DNA of 16,211 nucleotides from Deltaproteobacteria bacterium. GTDB taxonomy: Bacteria; Desulfobacterota; Desulfobacteria; Desulfobacterales; ETH-SRB1. This document shows positions 1 through 7,395 of this stretch, one piece after another. Under the pieces are notes generated by a model. The model was not told the DNA's origin and searched no databases. It saw only the letters and a list, made by a program, of their open reading frames with translations. Numbering within the stretch: position 1 is the stretch's first letter; the number at the start of each line of letters is the position of its first letter. The translations under genes were made by a program, and so were the position numbers. The DNA is taken from contig JAFDFV010000149.1 in NCBI GenBank assembly GCA_019309665.1, positions 1 through 16,211 of the forward strand, given 5' to 3'.

Positions 1-350
1 CGAACCCAGCAGATATTGGATAACTGTCTGAAATGTTTTGGTCATTTGATATTCGAAATTAGATATTGTTTCGACCATTTTTATAAGATCAGCCGATATT
101 CAGATTTCGGATTTTAAAGTCCCCAGAAACTCCTAATATTAAAGCTTTAGCACCGATTTTGACGTTTCCTTGCCCTTAATATTTTTGCTCTTGTTTATCG
201 TAATGTACTTTAGTTATACTTTTTACGACTGCACCTTTGATCTGTCAATGATTTTGCTTGATATTTCTTTACTTAATCTTTAAGAATATATTTGATTTTC
301 TATATATTTTTTTGATAGCTTAGCAAATTAAACGAAAGGCTTTTATATTT
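1..350. other. Non-coding region upstream of yggT
   Basis: No credible protein-coding frame is seen here; the only long frame is the antisense shadow of yggT. The first 80 bases carry a dispersed repeat (11-49) followed by TTCGAAATTAGATATTG-type sequence typical of intergenic repeats. The rest is very AT-rich. A weak promoter-like pair (TTGATA at 258-263, TAAGAA at 281-286, spacing 17) is possible but not convincing. The yggT ribosome site lies near AAAGG at 335-339. The upstream neighbour is outside the window. Confidence 0.6.
11..49 (+). repeat. Dispersed repeat copy, TTTTGGTCATTTGA family
   Basis: These 39 bases match 9225-9263 on the same strand at 35 of 39 positions by eye, ending in the shared block ATGTTTTGGTCATTTGA. 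The other copy lies over the 3' end of tilS. This copy sits in non-coding DNA at the window edge, so its left boundary is unknown. It is followed by ATTCGAAATT, resembling the TTCGAA-rich sequence near the other copy. Confidence 0.75.
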
Positions 351-650
351 ATGTATGTAATTGGGTATCTGTTAATGGCAATCGCAAAGGTTCTTGACCT
401 TGTTTTACTTCTATTCATGTGGATTGTTATAGCAAGAGCCATACTCTCCTGGGTTAATCCGGATCCCTTCAATCCTATTGTTCGTTTTATCCATAATGTT
501 ACAGAACCTGTTTTATATCGCGTTCGAGCATTCATACCTGTTAGTTTCGGAGGTATTGATTTCTCTCCAATTATTGTCTTGCTCGGAGTGATTTTCTTAC
601 GAACTTTTGTTGTAAGCAGCTTAATAAGACTGTCTGCTAATATATTATAA
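351..650 (+). CDS. yggT: YggT family integral membrane protein
   Basis: This 99-residue protein is almost all membrane sequence. There is one hydrophobic helix at about residues 3-33, a short loop with the family-typical SWVNPDPFNP and VTEP motifs (about 34-55), and a second helix at about 70-97. Length and motif order match single-domain YggT proteins. These are inner-membrane proteins of poorly defined role, often encoded beside yggS, proC and divIVA. The ATG at 351 is preceded by AAAGG about 11 bases upstream. The next gene starts 13 bases after the stop, suggesting co-transcription with the DivIVA-domain gene. Family assignment is strong; the molecular function is not known from sequence. 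Confidence 0.88.
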   Translation: MYVIGYLLMAIAKVLDLVLLLFMWIVIARAILSWVNPDPFNPIVRFIHNVTEPVLYRVRAFIPVSFGGIDFSPIIVLLGVIFLRTFVVSSLIRLSANIL

Positions 651-663
651 TATAGGTGATATA

Positions 664-1179
664 ATGAAAACTACAGCACTTGATATTCAACAACAGCAGT
701 TCAAGGTTAGATTTAGAGGATTTGATATTCGTGAGGTAGATAAATTCCTTGAACAAATTGCCGATTCTTTTGCTTCATTGCAGCATGAAAACGTGAGCCT
801 GCATGAGAAGATTAGAATGCTAAAGCTTGAAAGTCAGGGATACAAGGAGCGCGAAGAAACCTTTAAGCGCGCTATGCTTAATTCTCAGAAAGTCCTTGAG
901 CAGATGAAAAAAAATGCTCGAAAATCATCTGAATTAGTCATAGCTGAGGCAGAAGTCAGAGCGGAAAAAATACTCAACAGAGCACATAGCAGGCTGGCGC
1001 AGTTGCATGAAGATATAGCTGAACTTAAAAGACAGCGCATGCAAATCGAAGTTCAAATCCGTTCTGTAATAGAGTCTCATTCAAAACTTCTTGAAATAGG
1101 AAAAGAAAGTATGGAAACATCGGATGAAGAAGACTCTAAATTGAAATTACTAAAAAAATGTAACTATTCAGGTGGATAG
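664..1179 (+). CDS. divIVA: DivIVA-domain coiled-coil protein
   Basis: The 171-residue protein begins with a DivIVA-type N-terminal module (about residues 4-40). It carries the signature in which FKVRFRGFDIREVDKFLEQI parallels the FxxxxRGYDxxEVDxFL pattern that binds curved or negatively curved membrane in characterised DivIVA proteins. A long, charged, heptad-rich coiled coil follows (about 42-145), then an acidic and basic tail. A good ribosome site, AGGTGA, lies just before the ATG. It sits 13 bases after yggT and 13 bases before pilT, the usual setting of DivIVA-like genes in Desulfobacterota. The link to polar placement of pili or division is inference from the domain and the pilT neighbour. 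The C-terminus is poorly conserved and may be lineage-specific. Confidence 0.85.
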   Translation: MKTTALDIQQQQFKVRFRGFDIREVDKFLEQIADSFASLQHENVSLHEKIRMLKLESQGYKEREETFKRAMLNSQKVLEQMKKNARKSSELVIAEAEVRAEKILNRAHSRLAQLHEDIAELKRQRMQIEVQIRSVIESHSKLLEIGKESMETSDEEDSKLKLLKKCNYSGG

Positions 1180-1192
1180 GCTGGAGTAGCAA

Positions 1193-2275
1193 ATGGCAAA
1201 AATAGACGCGTTTTTCAAGTTGATGAATGAGCAGGGCGCTTCAGACCTTCATCTTGTTGCAGGACAACCACCGGCACTCAGAATAAGAGGAGATATAGAA
1301 AGGGTCAAATATAAGATACTGGATACTGATGAGCTGAAAAGCATGCTCTATGAGATTGCGCCCGAAGACAAGATCAAGATATTTGAAGAGACGGGAGATG
1401 TTGACTTCGGCTATGAAATACCTGGCCTTGCCAGATACCGGGCAAATTTTTTTATGCAGAAAAATGGCGCTGCTGCAGTTTTTAGGGAAATTCCAGCTAC
1501 AATATTGACCGCTGAACAGCTTGGCCTTCCTTCTGTAATACCCAAGCTGGCATTACTTCCAAGAGGTCTCGTCGTAGTAACAGGTCCTACAGGTAGCGGC
1601 AAATCGACCACATTGGCAGCAATAATTGATGTGGCAAACCATAGCCGTAAAGATCATATAATTACTGTCGAAGATCCAGTCGAATTTGTTCATAAAAGCA
1701 AGGCTTGTATTGTAAACCACCGTGAGGTTGGTCTTCATACCAAGTCATTTAGCGCAGCCTTGCGTGGCGCTCTACGTGAGGATCCGGACATTATTCTGGT
1801 TGGTGAAATGAGGGACCTTGAAACTATATCACTTGCCATAGAAGCCGCATCTACAGGACATCTTGTTTTCGGCACATTGCATACTTCCAGCGCTGCTAAA
1901 ACAGTTGATCGTATTATTGAGGTCTTTCCTGCAAGCGAACAGTCACAGATACGTTCCACGCTTTCTGACGGACTCAGAGCTATCATAGCACAGGTACTGT
2001 TTAAGAGAATTGACAAGGAGGGGCGTTGTGCCGCTCTTGAAATATTGATTGCAACTCCTGCGGTTAGAAATCTGATAAGAGAAGCAAAAACCTATCAAAT
2101 TGCTTCGATGATTCAGACAGGAAAGAAATACGGTATGCAGCTTTTAGATGACGCTATAATGGGAATGTGTACCAAAAGGATGATAAGTCCTGAAGAAGCT
2201 TACGCAAAAGCTAATGATAAGGCAAAATTCAGGCCTCTTCTGAAGAAACCCCCAACAGATTTCACCGAAGCATAA
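1193..2275 (+). CDS. pilT: Type IV pilus retraction ATPase PilT
   Basis: A 360-residue hexameric secretion-type ATPase that powers disassembly and retraction of type IV pili for twitching motility, acting on the cytoplasmic face of the inner membrane. Motifs are complete and in order: N-terminal PAS-like domain (1-100), Walker A GPTGSGKST (131-139), Asp box with VEDP (159-162), Walker B ILVGEMRD (201-208), and His box TGHLVFGTLHT (221-231). The C-terminal AVRNLIRE (290-297) is the AIRNLIRE-type motif that marks retraction ATPases. Length is normal (about 340-370). The ATG has GGAG six to seven bases upstream. It closely follows the DivIVA-domain gene. A repeat element separates it from a second PilT-family gene. 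Confidence 0.95.
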   Translation: MAKIDAFFKLMNEQGASDLHLVAGQPPALRIRGDIERVKYKILDTDELKSMLYEIAPEDKIKIFEETGDVDFGYEIPGLARYRANFFMQKNGAAAVFREIPATILTAEQLGLPSVIPKLALLPRGLVVVTGPTGSGKSTTLAAIIDVANHSRKDHIITVEDPVEFVHKSKACIVNHREVGLHTKSFSAALRGALREDPDIILVGEMRDLETISLAIEAASTGHLVFGTLHTSSAAKTVDRIIEVFPASEQSQIRSTLSDGLRAIIAQVLFKRIDKEGRCAALEILIATPAVRNLIREAKTYQIASMIQTGKKYGMQLLDDAIMGMCTKRMISPEEAYAKANDKAKFRPLLKKPPTDFTEA

Positions 2276-2283
2276 TTGTAGCC

Positions 2284-2494
2284 GTTAACGGTTAACGGTT
2301 CACAGTTAACGGTTGATTGAAACATAAAGGCGAAAGGCCTTGATGCTAAACTGAGAACTCAAGTTTATATTGCATGTGAAGTTAAAATATTTTCTAAGAA
2401 AATTCAAAAGTTGGTATTTCTGATTAAAATGCTTTAGGCTTGCATAATTCAATAAAAAAACCGTGAACCGTAAACTGATAACCGTGAACCGTTA
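2284..2494. repeat. Inverted-repeat element, GTTAACGGTT family, between the two pilT genes
   Basis: The left arm (2284-2314) is three imperfect units of GTTAACGGTT with GGTTCACAG. The right arm (2458-2494) is its inverted counterpart, built from AACCGTGAACCG and AAACTGATAACCG. They enclose about 143 bases of AT-rich DNA without a gene, containing a small hairpin AAGGC-GAAAG-GCCTT near 2328-2342. The same unit recurs at 13915-13995 after dnaK. The arrangement resembles a small non-autonomous element or dispersed intergenic palindrome. No transposase or clear target duplication is seen. Confidence 0.75.
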
Positions 2495-2522
2495 CGCATA
2501 ATTTTTAGAGATAGGTTATTTC

Positions 2523-3689
2523 ATGAAAAAGCAGGAAATCGACCACATACTTACCAGGATGCTTGATGCATTCGGCAATGTCTCAGACCTTAACATCACT
2601 TCCGGCAGGCCGTTTCAGGTAGAGAGTTCGGGCGAGCTTACCGGGGTAGAGATGGATCCTCCTTTTCATGAACTCACACCGTTTCAGACTGAAATTTTTG
2701 CTCTGAACCTGATTAACCAGGACAGACGTCTTACAGATATCCTTTTAAGAGAGGGATCGTGCGATCTGTCTTATGAACTTCCAGGCAAAGCACGTTTCAG
2801 GGTGAATATCTTTTCTCAGCAAAGCAACTACTCCATTGTCCTCCGAAAACTCGAAACCAAAATTCCAACCTGCAAGGAACTGGCGCTTCCCGAGGCATTC
2901 TACAAGCTGGCCCAGGAAAAAAACGGTATTATTCTGGTGACCGGTTCCACAGGAAGCGGAAAATCTACTTCTCTGGCCGGAGTACTTAATGAAATTAACG
3001 AAATCAAATCAGTCCACATAGTAACGCTCGAAGACCCTGTGGAATTTCAGCACCCGCACAAAAAGGCTACTTTCAACCAGAGGGAGATGGGTACCGATTT
3101 CGATAGTTTTGGCGGCGGTTTAAGGGCCGCTCTCCGCCAGGCTCCAAAGGTAATACTGGTCGGCGAGATGCGTGACAGGGAAACTGTTGATATCGGCCTC
3201 AGCGCAGCCGAGACAGGCCATCTGGTATTAAGCACTCTCCACACAGTGGACGCTGGGCAGACTATTAACCGCATTCTTGGTATGTTCAATACCGAAGACG
3301 AGAACCAAATTCGCATCCGGCTTGCCGATACGGTCCGCTGGATCGTGTGCCAAAGACTTCTTCCCAAAGTAGGCGGCGGTCGCGTGGCGGCTTTTGAGAT
3401 CATGGGATCCAACCTCAGGACTAAGGATACGATTTTGCACGGAGAATCCGAAGGAAAAACATTTTACGAAATCGTACAGGCAGGAAAGGCCTTCGGTATG
3501 ATCACTTTTGATGATTACATCATAAATTTGTACGAAAAGGGTCTCATTACCGAAGAGACAGCTATAGCTTATGCTTCCCGTAAGGGTATAGTTGGCCGTG
3601 GAATCGACTCGGTAAAAAGCGCCCGTGGCGAGACTACTACCGATATCGAGGATCTGGAAGTGGACATAGATTATAGAAAAAACAAGTAA
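2523..3689 (+). CDS. Second PilT/PilU-like type IV pilus ATPase
   Basis: A 388-residue paralogue of the preceding PilT. It keeps Walker A GSTGSGKST (141-149), the Asp box LEDPVEF (169-175), Walker B ILVGEMRD (211-218) and the His box TGHLVLSTLHT (231-241), so it should hydrolyse ATP. Where true PilT has AIRNLIRE, this protein has a divergent stretch beginning NLRTKDTILHG (297-307). Its acidic, basic-ended tail (about 365-388) is longer than in pilT. It may be an accessory retraction ATPase like PilU, or a specialised motor; sequence alone does not decide. The codons look somewhat more GC-rich than those of pilT. The ATG has AGG eight to ten bases upstream. The zinc-ribbon gene follows after 12 bases, probably in the same transcript. 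Confidence 0.88.
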   Translation: MKKQEIDHILTRMLDAFGNVSDLNITSGRPFQVESSGELTGVEMDPPFHELTPFQTEIFALNLINQDRRLTDILLREGSCDLSYELPGKARFRVNIFSQQSNYSIVLRKLETKIPTCKELALPEAFYKLAQEKNGIILVTGSTGSGKSTSLAGVLNEINEIKSVHIVTLEDPVEFQHPHKKATFNQREMGTDFDSFGGGLRAALRQAPKVILVGEMRDRETVDIGLSAAETGHLVLSTLHTVDAGQTINRILGMFNTEDENQIRIRLADTVRWIVCQRLLPKVGGGRVAAFEIMGSNLRTKDTILHGESEGKTFYEIVQAGKAFGMITFDDYIINLYEKGLITEETAIAYASRKGIVGRGIDSVKSARGETTTDIEDLEVDIDYRKNK

Positions 3690-3701
3690 GAGACGAAGAT
3701 T

Positions 3702-4394
3702 ATGGAAGTTATATGCAAACAGTGTCAGAGTAAGTTCAAAATTCCGAATGAAAAAATTCCAAAAGGGAGAGTCTTCTCGCTCACCTGCCCAAAGTGCAAT
3801 AATAAAATTTCCATAGACACCCGGCCCGTTGCTTCTTCATCGCCCGAAAAGACCCAGGCTGTAACCGCCAAACCGAAACCTGGCCAGGAAAAGACAATAT
3901 TTGACGAGGTAGTTTCCGGCACTTATAACGCTTCCGAAAAACCCTTTGATTTTGTGGAAGAAGGAGTTGAAACAGCTCTATTATGTGAAACAAATCCTGC
4001 CATCCTGCCCAAAATCAAACTATCTCTAAAAAATATGGGATATCATACTACAGAAGCCCAGTCAGCATTAGATGCCCTTAAACAAATGCGCTTTCATGTT
4101 TTCGATGTGGTGGTTCTCAACGAAAAATTCGACGCCCATAATCCTGATGAAAATAATGTACTTAAGTATCTGAAACAGTTGTCTATGGACGTACGTCGTA
4201 ATATTTTCGCAGTCCTTATAACTGACCGGTTCCGAACAATGGATAATATGGCGGCATTTCACAAAAGTGTTAATATGGTGGTAAATCTAAATAATATCGA
4301 GGAAATAGAAAAAATACTAAAGAGCGGTATTACTGATAACACAATATTCTATCAGGTCTTTAAGGAATCGCTTGCAAAAATCGGCAAAGTTTAA
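3702..4394 (+). CDS. Zinc-ribbon protein with degenerate receiver-like domain
   Basis: A 230-residue protein. Residues 1-40 form an MJ0042-type zinc ribbon with two CxxC pairs, C5/C8 and C29/C32. A proline- and charge-rich linker spans about 41-85. Residues 90-225 read like a response-regulator receiver fold: a hydrophobic first strand ETALLCETNP, the GYHTTEAQSALDAL helix, and a third strand FDVVVLNEKF. The usual phosphoacceptor Asp at the end of strand three is Asn (N140), and the usual acidic pair after strand one is E97-T98, so phosphorylation is unlikely. It is the last gene of the pilT block, so a role in pilus motor control is a reasonable guess, not a demonstrated function. Its stop overlaps that of convergent coaX. 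Confidence 0.75.
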   Translation: MEVICKQCQSKFKIPNEKIPKGRVFSLTCPKCNNKISIDTRPVASSSPEKTQAVTAKPKPGQEKTIFDEVVSGTYNASEKPFDFVEEGVETALLCETNPAILPKIKLSLKNMGYHTTEAQSALDALKQMRFHVFDVVVLNEKFDAHNPDENNVLKYLKQLSMDVRRNIFAVLITDRFRTMDNMAAFHKSVNMVVNLNNIEEIEKILKSGITDNTIFYQVFKESLAKIGKV

Positions 4395-5173
4395 TTATTT
4401 TTACCTTTCCCAATTTTTTCGTATATAATGCGCAGCCCTTCAAGAGTCAGTAAGGGTTCAACCTCTTCTATGCTGTCACAAACATCAGCCATGATATCTG
4501 AAAAACCCCCTGTGGTAATCACTTTGGGAGCAGTGCCCATTTCAATCTTCATTCGCCTTACTATTCCATCCACAAGACCTGCATATCCATAAATAATACC
4601 AGACCTTATGCTGCTTGCCGTATCTTTACCTATAATTTTTTCAGGGTAAGAAAATATCTCAACCCTTGGAAGTTTGGATGCCTTTAAGAACAGAGCTTCA
4701 GCGGAAATCATGATTCCGGGGCATATTGCTCCACCCAGGTACTCACCATCTTCTGAAATTGCATCAAAGGTTGTTGCCGTACCAAAATCAACTACAATCA
4801 GGCTGGTTTTATACTTTTCAAATGCAGCAACTGAATTGGCAATTCTGTCTGCCCCCACCTCATCAGGATTATTGTAAAGTATCGGCATGATATTGACAGA
4901 CTTTGCATCTACCCATAATGGATGCCGACCTAAGTATTTACGGCAAAAAGAATCAAGAATGCCTACCAAAGGCAAAACAACGCAGGAAATGACAATGCTG
5001 CTGATATCTTTAGATTTTATATCACTTCCCGTAAAAAGATTGACTGCGATAACATTGAATTCATCTTCCGTTATTGTATTTACAGTTCTTATTCTCCAGT
5101 CTTTTACCAGTTCCTTGCCATTGTAAATACCAATTACGGTGTCTGTATTTCCAACATCTATAACGAGAAGCAT
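4391..5173 (-). CDS. coaX: Type III pantothenate kinase CoaX
   Basis: Catalyses the first step of coenzyme A synthesis, ATP-dependent phosphorylation of pantothenate, in the cytoplasm. The 260-residue product has the ASKHA-fold motifs of the family: DVGNTDTVIGIY near the start (phosphate 1), GADRIANSVAAF in the middle, VVDFGTATTFDAI (phosphate 2 region), GGAICPGI, and a late TGGFSD. I chose the ATG at 5173, which gives the standard MLLVIDVGNT start. A longer frame beginning at 5194 adds only seven residues encoded by repeat-like CCCTGAAC/GAACCC sequence. No strong ribosome site is visible. It lies downstream of ybbR on the same strand, but a repeat-rich gap of 252 bases makes a shared transcript uncertain. 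Confidence 0.92.
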   Translation of the reverse strand: MLLVIDVGNTDTVIGIYNGKELVKDWRIRTVNTITEDEFNVIAVNLFTGSDIKSKDISSIVISCVVLPLVGILDSFCRKYLGRHPLWVDAKSVNIMPILYNNPDEVGADRIANSVAAFEKYKTSLIVVDFGTATTFDAISEDGEYLGGAICPGIMISAEALFLKASKLPRVEIFSYPEKIIGKDTASSIRSGIIYGYAGLVDGIVRRMKIEMGTAPKVITTGGFSDIMADVCDSIEEVEPLLTLEGLRIIYEKIGKGKNN

Positions 5174-5234
5174 ACTCAGGGTTATTGGGTTCAAAGTTCA
5201 GGGTTTAAATCAGCGAACCTTCGGTGCGGACATT

Positions 5235-5369
5235 AAAGTGCCTAAAGTTAAGGAATGCGTCTTCGGCGCTACCAATTTTAACTTTATTTCAGGCTGAAGT
5301 TATAATTAAGCTCTAAAGATATATATAGCACGCCAAAGGCGTACCACAACTTTAGGCATTTTAGGCACT
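5235..5369. repeat. Inverted repeat of the AAAGTGCCTAAAGT family, between coaX and ybbR
   Basis: AAAGTGCCTAAAGTT at 5235-5249 is inverted at 5349-5369, where AACTTTAGGC is followed by a second ATTTTAGGCACTC unit. The arms enclose about 100 AT-rich bases with no gene, plus GCGCC/GGCG-like short stems. The same unit forms a much tighter hairpin at 7295-7391. It occupies most of the ybbR-coaX gap (5174-5425). The coaX-proximal part of that gap (about 5174-5210) holds a different CCCTGAACTTTGAACCC-like sequence. Confidence 0.7.
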
Positions 5370-5425
5370 CTATCTCACTAACGTTATAAACTAAATTATG
5401 CTTTAAAAAATAGCGAAAGGTGTAA

Positions 5426-6361
5426 TTATGGACGAAGACCATCTATTTTTACTGTAAATATTTCTGGTTTTACCCATACAAGGATAGTTTTAACAGGCAA
5501 AATTATTGACGCATGTTTAACATAAACACCTGGTTTTAATCCTTTAAGATCTACGCAGACTTCCAATCCATTGTCTTGATAAAACTTTTCAAGTACATTA
5601 ACAGGGCCTTTTATTTCAATATCTATAACAGGAGGTGTAATACTGAATGTGTAAGTAGAATCTTTCCCTTTAACAGGAATATTTTTAAATTCTCTTGCCA
5701 CAATTTGTTCTTCAATAAATACTTCGGCGAGAATGATTCCTGAAAAAGAAATAATATCAAGACATCCAGGCAGATCAAGCGATATCTCCTTTTTAAAGGA
5801 TTCTGACAGCCCGTTAACATCAATAGGCTTTGTAAATATTTTTTCAATTGATCCAAGAATATTTTCAGGACCTTTCAATATTACTGAGGATGGCCTGGTA
5901 ACCGCATATGTAAAAAAACCAGGAGCCGGTTTGCCTGAAAAAGAAACTATAACCGGCAACTCTTTTTTAAGCTCTTTTTCAACTTTTACAATCAAAAAGG
6001 ACGGAGTTATATTTATAATAGAGATTCCACTGGGAAGTTTAATACCATCTTTTCTTATTGGAATATTGTTGACTCCTTCATTTATATCAGAAAGATCAAG
6101 CAAATATCGGGACTTGATTTTAGAAAGAGTTTTAACCAATGATTCAGGGCACCTGATACGTACTTCTATTCCTTTTAATGGAGGGTCGGTTATTGATAAC
6201 CCGTCAGGGATTTTACCAAGATCTATTGGGATGAATATATCTGTTTCTTGAAAAGGTGAGTCATGCCATAGTAAAAAAAAGCAACTAACTAAAAAAAAAC
6301 ACAGAATAACCCATTTAATGATTCTGTGACGAAAAATAGACAAAAAATTATGATTTATCAT
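5426..6361 (-). CDS. ybbR: YbbR-like domain protein, membrane-anchored
   Basis: The 311-residue product has an N-terminal basic segment, one membrane helix (about residues 15-32, WVILCFFLVSCFFLLW), then a non-cytoplasmic region made of repeated beta-rich YbbR modules. Each has a pattern like the SVILKGPENIL and DIEIKGPVNVL stretches. In many bacteria YbbR (CdaR) binds and modulates the diadenylate cyclase CdaA encoded beside it; no such gene is present here. I chose the ATG at 6361, which overlaps the 3' end of folP by 14 bases and implies translational coupling. A TTG at 6385 would add eight residues and is less likely. The family call is good; the role without a nearby CdaA is open. Confidence 0.83.
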   Translation of the reverse strand: MINHNFLSIFRHRIIKWVILCFFLVSCFFLLWHDSPFQETDIFIPIDLGKIPDGLSITDPPLKGIEVRIRCPESLVKTLSKIKSRYLLDLSDINEGVNNIPIRKDGIKLPSGISIINITPSFLIVKVEKELKKELPVIVSFSGKPAPGFFTYAVTRPSSVILKGPENILGSIEKIFTKPIDVNGLSESFKKEISLDLPGCLDIISFSGIILAEVFIEEQIVAREFKNIPVKGKDSTYTFSITPPVIDIEIKGPVNVLEKFYQDNGLEVCVDLKGLKPGVYVKHASIILPVKTILVWVKPEIFTVKIDGLRP

Positions 6362-7229
6362 AGCGAACGCTTCTAATTGAATCAATCAGTTCCAATGTCG
6401 AACGTGCCCTACCAACGTCATGAACCCTTACAATGTGAGCGCCTTTTAAAACCGCAGCGGCAATCGCTGCCTGAGTTCCTGTTTCAAGCTCCGGCATTTC
6501 AAGTCTGGTATCAACGTCGCGGATGCCCTCAAGAATATTTCGAATAAATGATTTTCTTGAAGGCCCTATCAAAATAGGATTATTCAGAGTTTTAAATTTA
6601 TTCAGATACTTAATTATAAGAAGATTATGTTCAACTGTCTTGCCGAACCCAATTCCAGGATCTATTATTATTTTAGACCTTGCAATTCCGTTTTTTTCAG
6701 CTCTGTCAATTGCTTTTTCAAGAAATTCTTTGATCTCTTCTATAAGATGGTCATAGTGAGGAGAAACCTGCATTGTTTTTGGAGCGCCCTTCATGTGCAT
6801 AATTACTACCGGAACTCCATATTTTGCTGCAACGCCCATCATATCAGGATCACTATACATGGCGCTTATATCGTTGATAATAGAGGCACCGGATTCAATA
6901 GCCTCTCTCGCCATACTTGCCTTTGTTGTATCAATTGAGATAGGAATTGAAACACGTTTCGCAAGTTTTTCAATAACCGGCAAAACACGCCGACCCTCCT
7001 CTTCAATAGATACAGGCTCGGAAAATGGCCGTGTGGATTCGCCTCCTATGTCAATTATATCAGCGCCGGCCTCAGCCAGTTTTTCGCCGTGAGCCACCGC
7101 TGCATCACATGAAAAAAAAAGCCCTCCATCTGAAAAAGAATCAGGGGTCACATTTAAAATACCCATAATACACGTACGATTACCGAACGAAAGGCTGTGA
7201 GACCCCCATGAAAGTTTATATGATTTCAT
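6348..7229 (-). CDS. folP: Dihydropteroate synthase FolP
   Basis: Condenses 6-hydroxymethyl-dihydropterin pyrophosphate with p-aminobenzoate to make dihydropteroate in folate synthesis. The TIM-barrel motifs are all present: NVTPDSFSDGG near the start, DIGGESTRP, SIDTTKA, NDISAM, IIDPGIGFGKT, GPSRKSF and a late RVHDV. From the ATG at 7229 the product is 293 residues, a normal length. A TTG at 7241 gives four more residues and cannot be excluded, but GAAAG six bases before the ATG favours 7229. Its 3' end overlaps ybbR. A long repeat hairpin lies between it and ftsH upstream, so it may rely on read-through or its own promoter. Confidence 0.95.
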   Translation of the reverse strand: MKSYKLSWGSHSLSFGNRTCIMGILNVTPDSFSDGGLFFSCDAAVAHGEKLAEAGADIIDIGGESTRPFSEPVSIEEEGRRVLPVIEKLAKRVSIPISIDTTKASMAREAIESGASIINDISAMYSDPDMMGVAAKYGVPVVIMHMKGAPKTMQVSPHYDHLIEEIKEFLEKAIDRAEKNGIARSKIIIDPGIGFGKTVEHNLLIIKYLNKFKTLNNPILIGPSRKSFIRNILEGIRDVDTRLEMPELETGTQAAIAAAVLKGAHIVRVHDVGRARSTLELIDSIRSVRYDKS

Positions 7230-7294
7230 AGCATCTTTCAAAACAGAGCAAAAGTAGTTGACACTTTTTTAACCTTGTACGATCACACAACAAT

Positions 7295-7391
7295 AAGTGC
7301 CTAAAGTGAGCTAAAGTGCCTAAAGTTAATGGAGCGAAGCGACTCCATAACTTTAGGCACTTTAACATACTTTAGCTCACTTTAGGCACTT
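7295..7391. repeat. Long imperfect palindrome of the AAAGTGCCTAAAGT family, just after ftsH
   Basis: The arms are 7295-7334 and about 7343-7391. The left arm repeats AAGTGCCTAAAGTGAGCT then AAAGTGCCTAAAGT; the right arm is its inverse with about nine extra bases (near 7361-7370). The tip is GGAG-CGAAGCGA-CTCC. It starts five bases downstream of the ftsH stop on the minus strand. As RNA it would form a hairpin of roughly 40 base pairs and could end transcription or protect the 3' end. No T-tract follows immediately, so classic intrinsic termination is not certain. Confidence 0.8.
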
Positions 7392-7395
7392 TATA

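Noticed and set aside
2284..2494. Possible CRISPR array or iteron origin because of the repeated GTTAACGGTT units
   Set aside because: Units are short, of variable order, inverted between arms and lack regular unique spacers; no cas or replication-initiator gene is nearby.
5733..6251. A 172-codon plus-strand open frame opposite ybbR
   Set aside because: It is fully antisense to a gene with clear membrane and YbbR patterns, lacks a ribosome site and shows no family features.
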